From Saccharina japonica (taxonomy: Eukaryota; Sar; Phaeophyceae; Laminariales; Laminariaceae), in the NCBI GenBank assembly GCA_008828725.1, contig MEHQ01004066.1, positions 389,347 through 453,346 on the forward strand: a stretch of 64,000 nucleotides of DNA. Direction: 5' to 3'. Positions 27,391-38,015 of this stretch are shown here, one piece after another. A program made the position numbers and the translations under genes. Each line of letters starts with the position of its first letter. Position 1 is the first letter of the stretch. The notes beneath the pieces were generated by a model, which saw only the letters and a list, made by a program, of their open reading frames with translations, had not been told where the DNA came from and ran no database searches.

Positions 27391-29780
27391 ACCTTCTACA
27401 CAAAAAAACACACACACAACCAAACTGAGAACAGCGCTCGATTGCAAATCATCGAGGGCAATAACAACGACTATGAGTATACCGTTAATGCGCTGGGCCG
27501 TTGGATTGGTGTTGACGACCGCCTCTTTAACGAGAACCTCGCCGCTGGTGCTTGGTAGTGTCCCCCCTTTAGTACGATGTATGGGGGGTGTCCCCCTTTT
27601 TGGTAAATGCCCTTTTATATATGTGGGGTCTGTGTTACGTACAATACAAAAAAAAGTAGATACAAAACAAAACTTAGGCATCGCCAAGGATCGGACTAAG
27701 CCTTCAAATCTAATACCTGGTATCAGGTATGGTGACCGTTTGACTATATTTTCAAAGACATTTCCATGTACATACCGTAGGTACAGCAGTTTTACTTGTC
27801 GCGGCGCGTGCCAGACGCACGACAGCACATACACATGTACAGCAGCAGCAGAAGAGAGGGGTGGCGGTGCCTGATGACGGATGCAAGCCTGCGATAAAAC
27901 AACCACTATTTACTAGCAACAGCAGTATACGGTGGACCCGCCACAGGCACGTCTGCTGCTTGTGCTTCTAGCCGGGGCTGTGCCGTTGTTTGTGTTCGTT
28001 GCATGTTGTTTGATGTCTGAATTCTTGAGTGAGCTTCGGGCAAACACAAACAAAAAGCGAAAAATGTGAGGACAGCAGTTAGTTGAGGTATTTCTATTTA
28101 TTCGAAGCGGTCATTACATTTCCGGTCATAGAGAGCGTGGGTCTGTCACACACAGCAAGCAGCAGAACAGAAAAAGGTACGTAGATGGTGTAGATTATGG
28201 ACCGCAGACGCAGGTTCTGATATACACAGCTAGCCACAGCAATACAGCGCAGATGGGCGTGTCACTCAAGCACGGTGTTACTTGCTGGCGCTTATTATGC
28301 AGAGTTGTAACGTTGTTCTGTCTGCATGTTCTGTTGTCAACCTGTGGTGGTATGTAAGTGAGCGTGAGAGCTCTCCTGTGTGCTCATGATGAGCTCGCGA
28401 AAAGGCAAAAAACAAAAAACAGAACATTTTGATTTACTGGCACCTACATGTGATACGTACAAAATAAGGCCTCATGTAGAGAACCCGGGAAATCGTCTTA
28501 TCCACTCCGGCGGGGAAAACAACTTTGAACGTCCGCCAAGCAAGCTACAGTGCTCGGATCGAACTCAAACCACGACTAGCGTGTCCGGACGGGCTTCCTG
28601 TGTCGGTGTACTTAGCGTTTTGGCGAAAAGTGCTCGTGAGAAGAGAAAGAGTTGCGAAAAGTACGAAAATTTCACAAAAAAACAAAAATACATACAAGGC
28701 TCCCCTTCGGGGAGTAGGATAGTCCCCGTGGGGTGACGCAAGCTGGCATGCGACAGGGACAACACTATCACTCGCCATTAATAGCGGCCACTCGCCAATA
28801 ACAGCGGTAGTCGACATTTGAGGATTCCCCAAACAAACGCAACATTATTCCATAACTTGGCGGTTTATACAGTCAGACAAAACCCAAGGATGTTTGGCGC
28901 ATATCGTGACGTTGATGTTGCTCAAGTGTGTAGAAAAAAAATCAATATCACGATTCGCGAAGAAAGTGTCAGCTTTTTCGTTACGATTTTTTTTTTTTTT
29001 TTTTTCTTGAGGAATGACAGTACTTAGGTGCCACAGCAAACAGCGTATACGTATACGCACAGCAAGCCCTGTGTACAGTATAGTAGCAGTAAAAAGTGGA
29101 AAACATTGTGTATGTGCGAGTACTGTGTAGTAATTTGGGACCAATGCCAGGATTCGCGAAAGTGCCAGTTGTTTTTTGTCGCGGTTCGTGGTTTGTATTT
29201 TTTCGCAAAACTTGTAGGATTTATCTTAATTAAGTACCACAACTAACTGTTAACAGTAATCAAACCGTACGTATACGTGCACCTCATACAGCAAGCAAGC
29301 ACAGATATAGTAAAGTAGGAGCGAAAAGCCCAACAAACGGATTTGTTATACAGCAGCTGTCGTATTTCGCGTGATTTGATCAGAAAAAACCGCTGTTCAC
29401 CCAAGTTGACCAAAAACAATAACAGAAACCAGATCACCATGAACCATACCCGACATCGTGTCAGAAGAGAGAATCGAAATTCATTCGCAAAAACGAGTGA
29501 ACGAAACAAGAGGGTACGCGAGCCCCGAGCGCCTGGCCCACGAGCACACGCGAGTCTCTGTCCGGTGCAAACTCACAAAAAAGCAGCAAGCAGCAATACC
29601 GTCATATTGGTGTTACTGCCGCTGCCATTGTTGGTGTATCACAGTTTGGCTCGTAGATATGTACCAGGCATGCAAGTACGTAACAGAGTGTTGCGTGCAT
29701 GTGGCCGTATCATGTAAATGACGTTTGGATATCTAGCCTTACAATATAATCCGCTTCGGTAGTGGTGTGACGTCGTTTGG
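27391..29780. other. Intergenic, no gene recognised
   Basis: The overlapping long open frames on both strands at 27340-27906 show no recognisable motif and are probably chance. A perfect hairpin with a UUCG-type loop (CTCCCCTTCGGGGAG) is at 28702-28716, and a poly-T run of about 20 at 28987. Otherwise nothing distinctive. Confidence 0.4.
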
Positions 29781-29789
29781 GATCTTCAG

Positions 29790-30080
29790 GACTATGCCGG
29801 TTTCGGTATGCCCCGCGGGAAACCGGCTCTATACCGTGCGCCACCCGACCCCGATCGGCACACCACCTGCGCCCGGCCCGCCCCACGCGTCAGTCCTCGT
29901 AGACCCCGCCGAGAGAACGGGCCGCGATTCCGAACTCGGCGAGCGGGGGGCGGGGGAAGAAGGCCTTCCGGGGACGGCTCGCTCTGTCCCCTGGAAACGG
30001 GCGGATCCACGGAGAGGGAGGGGTTCACAGCGTATTCGGAGGCCTTTCCCGCCCCGGGTGCAACCCCTACACTAAGATCA
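29790..30080. other. GC-rich island of unknown origin
   Basis: About 290 bases of markedly higher GC than either flank, rich in CCCGCC and CGGGG runs, with no stop codon in one frame on either strand (~100 codons each). The edges are sharp. It could be a fragment of foreign DNA, a spacer or rDNA-like piece, or a relic GC-rich exon; I cannot assign it. Confidence 0.5.
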
Positions 30081-30457
30081 AGTCGAATATCCACACTTGT
30101 TGTAACATAAAAATATCCATACTACAGTAAATCAGTATGTCTTTTTCAATTCTAAAACCAAGATGTTTTTTTTCAAAGAGTCCCCCGAAAATGAAAATAT
30201 GGATCTCCAGAACTTCGGTCAGAATCGAAATCGGCCCATAATTGCGCGAGTTTGCGGTTTTTGCACTAATTTAAAGATAAAAACGCCCAGAAGTAAAAAA
30301 AGCGACCAAAAAAGATTGGGAAAGGGCTCTCTGCTCTACGTACGTGCTAAACAAGGGCTCCGCATCGATTCCGGCGTTTTGTTTTTGTCCGCTCTACGTA
30401 CGTGCGTGCTGCTACTTTCTGGACTGCTGCTGTTGTTGCTGCTGTAAATGGGTTTTA

Positions 30458-30606
<149 letters not shown>

Positions 30607-30671
30607 TTGCTGTACGTACTGGTGCTGCTGTACACTCTGGTTTTACACTGCTGTTCCTTGTTGTTGTTATT

Positions 30672-30850
30672 GTGAGTGGGTGGATCGGTTGGTGCGTGTG
30701 TCGATCGGTTGGGGCGTACGTACGTGGTTGGGTGGCTGGGTCAGTGGTTGGGTGGGTTGGTGGGTGTGAGTGAGTGGGTGTGGCTGAGTACGTGAGTAGG
30801 TGGGTAGTTGTCGGTGGGTGGGTGTCGGTGGGTCGGTCGGTACGCGTCGT
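30672..30850. repeat. G/T-rich minisatellite
   Basis: Degenerate TGGGTGGGTG / GTCGGTTGG units over ~180 bases directly after the microsatellite. The G-tracts could form G-quadruplexes on the + strand. Confidence 0.85.
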
Positions 30851-31010
30851 TGACTGCGTGTGTGTCACCTTACCTGTGATCAGTGGATTGCGTTATATAG
30901 GGTGTGGATCGTGGCCCAGTTATTATTTGGTATTTTTGTTATCCGCTATGATACCGGCCCCGCCCTGGCATCGTTCGGGGTACCACTAGTTAGTGTTTTT
31001 AAATGCTGTT

Positions 31011-31110
31011 AGTCTGTCTGTCTGGAATCGCTTCAGCCCAGCCTTGCCCCATGGGTAGGGAGGCTGGGTGCCACAACCAGTGGACCGCCGGGTCTCATGC
31101 TCCACAAAGT
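31011..31110. repeat. Repeat-family terminus (left, array A)
   Basis: Begins in GTCTGTCTGTCTGG and continues GCTTCAGCCC...CCCATGGGTAGGGAGGC. The same sequence occurs reverse-complemented at 34022-34087 and 40770-40870, and directly at 54477 and 55612. It behaves as the inverted terminus of a large repeat unit enclosing the satellite arrays. Confidence 0.6.
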
Positions 31111-31217
31111 CCTGACCGTCGCGTGCTGAGCATCGCCACAATCACAACAACAGTGGCAACGGACGGCAATATAAGGGCCACTTTAACTCTACATGTATTA
31201 ACCAATTTTTCTTATAA

Positions 31218-34088
31218 CTAGCGGTACGGCCACGGCTCCGCCCGTGGCGCTTGCTTTGCGTTGCCCATAGTACTCGCATTAACAGTATGCTGTGATGTAC
31301 CACTCTGAACCGGAAAACAATAACCAGAGACGGTATCGACCCAGGGGGTGTCTGTTTTCGTCCCCGGGTTATTGGAGTTGTAGTTTTCCGCAAGGATTTC
31401 TGATCCGGGGATGCGACGTTATCATCCCCGGGTGCGGTGGGACCTCACCGTTGCCCCGAGGGGCAACTCGCGCTGCGCGCTGGCTCCATGAGAGACAGCC
31501 AACCGTAAATCAGCCCGTGGGGTTGGGGTTTCCACACCTTGTGGGGCGGTATCGACCCCGGGGATGTCTGTTTTCGTCCCCGGGTTGTTGGAGTTGTAGA
31601 TGTATGGAATGATTTCTGACCGGGGGATGGGACGTTATCATCCCCGGGTGCGGTGGGGCTTCGACGTTGCCCCGGGGGGCAACTCTCGCCGCACGTTGGC
31701 TCTATGAGGGCCAGGCAACCGAAAATTAGCCCGTGGGGTTGGGTTTTCCACACCTTGTGGGGCGGTATCGACCCGGGGGGTGTTTGCTTCGTCCACGGGT
31801 CGTTGGAGTTGTAAATTTATGGAAGGACTTCTGACCCGGGGGTGGGATCATATCATCCCCTGGAGCGGCGGGGCCTCGCCGTTGCCCCGAGGGGTAACCC
31901 TCGATGCTTGCTGGATCTCTCGGCTCCAGCGCCGCAGCCAAATCAGCGACTTGCTGGATCTCTCGGCTCCAGCGCCGCAGCCAAATCAGCGATCAGCCAA
32001 TGGTGGTAGGGTTTGCGGGGCGGTATCGAGCCCGGGGATGTCATTTTCGTCCCCGGGTTGTTGGATTTTTAGATGTATGGAAGGATGTACGATCCGGGGA
32101 TGAGACGTTATCATCTCCGGGTGCGGTGGGACTTCGACGTTGCCCCGGGGCAACTCCCACCCGCACGCTGGCTCTATGAGGGCCAGGCAACCGCAAAAAA
32201 AACCGTGGGGTTGGGGTTTCAACACCTTGTGAGGCGGTATCGACCAGGGCGGTGTCCGTTTGTGTCCCCGGGTCTTTGGAGTTGTACATGTATGGAAGGA
32301 CTTCTGACCCGGGGATGGGATCATATCATCCCCGCGTGCGGCGGGACCTCGCTGTTGCCCCGAGGGGCAACCCTCGCTGCGTGCTGGCTCCAAGAACTCC
32401 AGCGTCCCAGCCAAATCAGCAATCAGCCGTGGTGGTCGGGTTCCACACCTTGCGGGGCGGTATCGACCCGGGAGATGTTCGTTTTCATCCCCGGGTTGTT
32501 GGAGTCGTAGATGTATGGATGGATGTACGACCCGGGGATGATAAATTCTCATCCCCGGGTGCGGCGGGACGTCGACGTTGCCCCGAGGGGAAACTCTCGC
32601 CGCGCGCTGGCTCTATGAGGGTCAGGCAACCGAAAAATAGCCCGTGGTATTGGGGTTTCCACACCTTGTGAGGCGGTATCGACCCGGGGGATATCCGTTT
32701 GCGTCCCCGGGTCGTTGGAGTTGTAAATGCATGGAAGTATTGCTGGCCCGGGGATGTGATCATATCATCCCCGGGTGCGGCGGGACCTCGCTGTTGCCCG
32801 GAGGGGCAACCCTCGCTGCGTGCTGGCTCTATGAACTCCAGCGCCCCAGCCAAATTAGCAATCAGCCAGTGGTGGTGGGGTTTCCACACCTTGCGGGGCG
32901 GTATCGACCCGGGGGATGTCTGTTTTCGTTCCCGGGTTGTTGGAGTTGTAGATGTATGGAAGGATTTATGACCCGGGGATGTGAAGTTATCATCCCCGGG
33001 TGCGGCGGGACTTCGACGTTGCCCGAGGGGCAACTCTCGCCGCACGCTGGCTCTATGAGGGCCAGGCAACCGCAAAATGTTCGCGTGGTATTGGGGTTTC
33101 CACACCTTGTGAGGCGGTATCGAACCGGGGGATGTCCGTTTGCGTCCCCGGGTCGTTGGAGTTGTAGATGTATGGAAGGATTTCTGACCCGGGGATGTGA
33201 TCATATCATCCCCGGGTGCGGCGGGACCTCGCTGTTGCCCGGCGGGGCAACCCTCGCTGCGTGCTGGCTCTATGAACTCCAGCGCCCCAGCCAAAATCAG
33301 CAATCAGCCAGTGGTGGTGGGGTTTCCACACCTTGCGGGGCGGTATCGACCCGGGGGATGTCTGTTTTCGTCCCCGGGTTGTTGGAGTTGTAGATGTATG
33401 GAAGGATTCATGAAGCGGGGATGGGAAGTTATCATCCCCGGGTGCGGCGGAACTTCGACGTTGCCCCGAGGGGCAACTCTCGCCGCACGCTGGCTCTATA
33501 AGGGCCAGGCAACCGTAAAATTTGCCCGTGGTATTGGGATTTCCACACCTTGCGAGGCGGTATCGACCCGGGGGTTGTCCGTTTGCGTCCCCGGTTCGTA
33601 GGATTTGTAGATGTATGGAAGGATATCTGATCCGGGGATGGGACTTTATCGTCCCCGGGTGCCGCGGGCTCCCTGAGTCTCAGCCAATCAGTGACCAACT
33701 GATGGGGGTGGGGTTTCGATACCGTGCGGGGCAGTGTTGACCCGGGAAATCGCCGTTTTTGTCCCCGGTTGGTCGGAGTTGTAGAGATATGGAGGGATTT
33801 CTGATATGGGGATGGGAGCCTATCATCCCCGGGTTCGGCGAAACCTCGGTGGCTCTTTTCAGCAACGATGTTCTAGAAAGAGCCAGCAGCCACTCGCATG
33901 GATTTGGGCAACCAATCAGCTGCCAGAATAGTAATTCAAAATTGTAAGTCAGCAGGTAGGCTGGCTAGATGGCTGCTAGAACTGCATCGGGATTGCGCCA
34001 CGGCCACGGCTCGGCGCGACATGGGACCCGGTGTTCTGCGGGTTGTGGCACCCAGCCTCCCTACCCATGGGGGCAGGTGGGGCTGAAT
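31218..34088. repeat. Satellite array A, ~215-225-bp hairpin units
   Basis: About eleven to twelve units, phased by GGTATCGACCC at roughly 31331, 31548, 31764, 32020, 32234, 32459, 32674, 32899, 33114, 33338 and 33555. Two unit types alternate, giving a higher-order period of ~440 bp. Each unit carries GC-rich inverted repeats: CCCGGGGATG/CATCCCCGGG, TTGCCCCGAGGGGCAA, and CCCGGGGG.../CCCCGGG. The last unit at each right end is divergent (CAGTGTTGACCCGGG). ORFs through the array follow the period and have no stop constraint; I do not regard them as genes. Confidence 0.92.
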
Positions 34089-34889
34089 AGGACTTCTGAC
34101 CCGGGGGTGGGATCATATCATCCCCTGGAGCGGCGGGACCTCGCCGTTGCCCCGAGGGGGAACCCTCGCTGCGTGCTGGATCTCTCGGCTCCCGCGCCGC
34201 AGCCAAATCAGCGATCAGCCAATGGTGGTAGGGTTTGCGGGGCGGTATCGAGCCCGGGGATGTCATTTTCGTCCCCGGGTTGTTGGATTTGTAGATGTAT
34301 GGAAGGATGTACGACCCGGGGATGATAAATTATCATCTCCGGGTGCGGTGGGACTTCGACGTTGCCCCGGGGCAACTCCTGCCGCACGCTGGCTCTATAA
34401 GGGCCAGGCAACCGCAAAAAAACCCGTGGTATTGGGGTTTCCACACCTTGTGAGGCGGTATCGACCCGGGGGTTGTCCGTTTGCGTCCCCGGGTCGTAGG
34501 AGTTGTAGATGTATGAAAGGATATCTGATCCGGGGATGGGACTTTATCGTCCCCGGGTGCCGCGGGCTCCCTGAGTCTCAGCCAATCAGTGACCAACTGA
34601 TGGGGGTGGGGTTTCCATACCGTGCGGGGCAGTGTTGACCCGGGAAATCGCCGTTTTTGTCCCCGGTTGGTCGGAGTTGTAGAGATATGAAGGGATTTCT
34701 GATACGGGGGTGGGAGCCTATCTTCCCCGGGTTCGGCGGAACCTCGGTGGTTCTTTTTAGCACCGATGTTCTAGAAAGAGCCAGCAGCCACTGGCATGGA
34801 TTTGGGCAACCAATCAGCTGCCAGAATAGTAATTCAAAATTGCAAGGCGGCAGGTAGGCTGGCTAGATGGCTGCCAGAACTGCATCGGG
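34089..34889. repeat. Satellite array A', truncated copy
   Basis: A partial restart of the array, about four units, matching the end of array A including the divergent last unit. It ends abruptly at 34889 where the 1,570-bp duplication begins, so the usual right terminus is missing. Confidence 0.85.
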
Positions 34890-36459
34890 GCCGGCATCAC
34901 CCCGGAACAACGCGACGAAAAGGAAGATTGCGGGAAGCCTCGATGGTCGGTCGCAGGTAGATAAACAGAACATCGTTTTTATTTTGGCATCTACTGTTGC
35001 AGAAAGCGTCTCGAAGTTTCATGACCACGACGCTGCACCTACTTCGTGCGCAAGTTGCCCCCTCACTACAGGGCACCGGGTATCATCCCTCATGGCCATC
35101 CATTCCCATGAACCGAGAGAGAGAAAAGGTGCCCGCAGTTTTCTGATTGGCCAATTTTTTTGAAAGGAAATTTCCTGTGTGCGGAAAATCCCATGATCAA
35201 CCGATGATGACATCCACGTTCATGAGGTCACCTCTCGGGGAAGCTCGAACACTTCAAATTCGCCGTGAGTGACTGATTTGGTTGATGGCGTCCATCGTTC
35301 GCGGGAACCACCGACCACGCGTTCACTACAATCATTCGTTCCCTGGGCCAGCGAACCCCACCCCGACCACACAATTCGATTGAATGTGGTGGATGAACGA
35401 ATTCACACGATACACATGTGAACTACGATCCACGCTTGACCGACCACACCTACACGACAGACGGACGGACGGACTACTTTGGGGAAAAACGGCACACAGG
35501 ACGAAGTCTTAACGGGAAACAACCGTCGTCAGAAAACATCCACACACGCTCAGTGCTCTACCTCCCTCTCTCTCTCTCTCGGACACTGGGTAAGGGCTCT
35601 CGCGTTTTCGTTAAACACCAAGTTTACTGAATGCTGTCAAGAACAGCAGGATTGATCATCACCGCTACCCCTGTTACTCTCTCTTTTTGGCAGAGAGAGT
35701 CAACATGTACAGTACTGCTACAGGTATAGTCTATGCCGTATCCTCGGAACTTTCTTCCTGTGATTAGGCGAAGGTGACAGCCACTAATTAAAATCTCCGA
35801 AACCCGTTTATTGTATGTTCACACCAGTGGCCCTTCTATTCCATCCCATAGGACTTCGAAACACCAGTGGGGAATAAGAAAAGCAGGGCGTCCACCCAAC
35901 GCTTTCCTCTGTCGCCCGCTTCACCAAACAGGGGTACAACGCGTTCTGGCGCACGGGTGAGGACGGTCAACGCTGATATCCACCATCATACACAACTGTA
36001 TTTTGTTCCCCTCCATCCGTGGTAAAAGAGTTGTTTGGTCAAACGGTTGTTTCTTCCTTTAGACGTTTTGTTTCGACACCTCTTGGGAATTTTCAGGTCA
36101 TGTGCACCTACCTGCTCTGTATGATTACGATGCCCTCCCTAGCCTGCTTCATTTACGCCCTCTCATCTACCAACATGGAGTGCGCCGACGCCCAGCACAA
36201 GTTCGCCTTCCGTCATGGGTTACGTACGGATATGACATCGTGCTTTCAATATGGTGCCTCGACACACACGAAGATAATAGGAACGTTCTTGTGTAATGTT
36301 CAGGCTGATTCCCGTCGAACAGAGTGACAATAGTAAGGCTCTCCAATATTTGTGAGTGTCGGTACTCATCCACCCCTTCGAAACTGCGACCATTTCGACA
36401 ACCCGTCGCACCGCGCCAGTCATCCACGAGATCAGGGAAGAGGCTCCGTCTGAGCTTCG
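34890..36459. repeat. 1,570-bp segmental duplication, copy 1
   Basis: Matches 49917-51486 at a constant offset of 15,027 bases; I saw only two substitutions (35162 and 35506). It is not an LTR: it lacks TG...CA ends. It contains a CT-rich stretch followed by GTAAGG (35567-35596), a candidate 5' exon end, and a GC3-rich exon-like stretch starting at 36097. Confidence 0.93.
36097..36330 (+). CDS. Candidate exon with a membrane segment, in duplication copy 1
   Basis: Acceptor ATTTTCAG precedes GTCATGTGC. The frame VMCTYLLCMITMPSLACFIY is hydrophobic and would span a membrane once, followed by a polar stretch (NMECADAQHKFAFRHG). The third codon position is strongly C/G-biased, as in coding DNA. 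The 3' boundary is unclear; an internal GTTACG after CGTCATGG could be a donor. No family recognised. The same exon recurs at 51124. Confidence 0.35.
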
Positions 36460-36628
36460 GAGCTTCGGTTTCCGAACAGAGGGAGGAGGAGGAAGAGGAG
36501 GAGGAGGAGGAGGCAAGTAATGAAACATAGGGTACCTAATGCCTCATCCCCCCGTACCCACCTCAGTCATTGGGGCTGCACCTTGGCAGTTACCCGGATC
36601 GACACTCAGGGTTGGTGGGGGGGGTGCC

Positions 36629-36711
36629 GGGCGGGATATCGTAAGTAGACGAATTTGCACGCATAATACCGCTCCAAACGGGATATCCCAAGTAGACGAA
36701 TTTGCACGCAT
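36629..36711. repeat. Short tandem duplication
   Basis: GGGATATC followed by AAGTAGACGAATTTGCACGC occurs twice, 46 bases apart. It overlaps no recognised gene. Confidence 0.7.
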
Positions 36712-37017
36712 GTTTTCGCTTAAACCCGCCAACATGCCTCACAGGGATTTCCATTTTTTATCGCTACCAACCTCCCCCCCCATTCCCCCACACTCTCCAC
36801 GCATTCACTCTGCAAAATGATAAATGCTAGGTTTTGTGTGGCTCGAACAAACCCGCACAATTGTGCGAGAGGAAAGGTGGGGTTCACGAAAATTACTCGT
36901 ATTGAAACTGTGGGGTGGTCTCTAGTACTGAGAGATCGACCGAAGTGTGCTAAATAGGCGAATTGTTGACGTAATCCGGTCTAATGAAGAATCGTCATCA
37001 CCTTTGGTGCGCAACAG

Positions 37018-37972
37018 GTGGGCGTGGCGGGGAAGGCACCGTCGAAGAAGCCCAAGTGTGGCGGAGGGAAGCCGTGGGCCGAGAAGCTGAAGAAGAACAT
37101 CATCATCGACACAGACGAACAGCTTCCTCTCGAGGAGCTCGTCGATGACCTCGAGACGGATGTCGCAAGCGGGTACGACGGGCGGAGGATGAGTCTGGAA
37201 CTGAACGAGCTGGTTGCGGAGTACGCGCTGTCGAAAGCCGGTCGTCCCGTCGCAGAGCGGTCCCTTTTCTCGCTACTTGGACGACAAGGTGCCCAGACCA
37301 CCGAGCAGCGACTCTCGGTGGCCAGCATGAAGAGGAAGCCGGAACTGGGGGGATTCCTTCGCGACATCGAAGAATCGCCACGAGCGGGACTACACAACGT
37401 GGTGAGCCAGGTCCGTGCCTTCGCCCGGCCGCCAGGAGCGGGCATGCCTTTCCACAGGGATAGCATCGACCTCAGGCTCGACCGGGTAGTATATACCCTA
37501 CTTGCTGGCGACTCTGTGAGTCCCCCACAGTTCCAAGTCAAGCTCATGTCCGGACGGGACGCCAAGCCTGCTAGCGGTCCTTACGAGTCGGCTCTTCCTC
37601 TCGTCATCCTCAAGGACAACGGGCGGATTATGGTGAAGGGGCCGAACGCCAGGGGAGAGCAGGTACGAGCGGTCCATTGCGTGATTGGCGGGGACGTGGC
37701 ATCGCTCACTTTTGTGGTGGACTACTACGCCACCCGGGCAGATGGACAAGCTACCACGGACGAGGACCGCGACAGGGCCCGCGAGTCGGTGGTGCGCCGC
37801 GCCAAATCCAGGGTACCTCCGGGTGGAGTTTCCTTCAACCCCTTCGCCGACAGACTTGTCTTGTCCGACGAAGCCCCGCGCACGACGGGGTCACGCAGGG
37901 CAACGGAGGCTAACAACGCCATGGTGGTCGACCCCAGCAGCGGGGAACTTCTCAAGTCAGCAAGCCTGAAAG
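37018..37972 (+). CDS. Exon of an unknown gene (318 codons)
   Basis: Acceptor GCGCAACAG and donor AAAG|GTGAAG bound a fully open, high-GC3 frame of 955 bases. It starts GVAGKAPSKKPKCGGGKPW (basic), then a mixed charged region (DTDEQLPLEELVDDLETDVA), a probable folded part with beta-like segments (LRLDRVVYTLLAGD, AVHCVIGGDVASLTFVVDYY), and a basic linker. I recognise no domain. It ends in phase 1, which matches the exon at 52005. Upstream exons were not identified; the 1,570-bp duplication lies 0.5 kb upstream. I infer a real brown-algal protein of unknown function. Confidence 0.6.
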
Positions 37973-38015
37973 GTGAAGATCATAGCTCGTGCCGCCCATA
38001 TTTGTCCCTGCTTTN

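Noticed and set aside
27340..27906. Overlapping 174- and 188-codon ORFs on opposite strands
   Set aside because: No motif, no codon bias and mutual overlap; likely chance.
31780..33393. ORFs of 100-270 codons on both strands through the satellite arrays
   Set aside because: They repeat with the 215-440-bp period, occur on both strands at once and have no conserved start; they follow from GC-rich repeats lacking stops.
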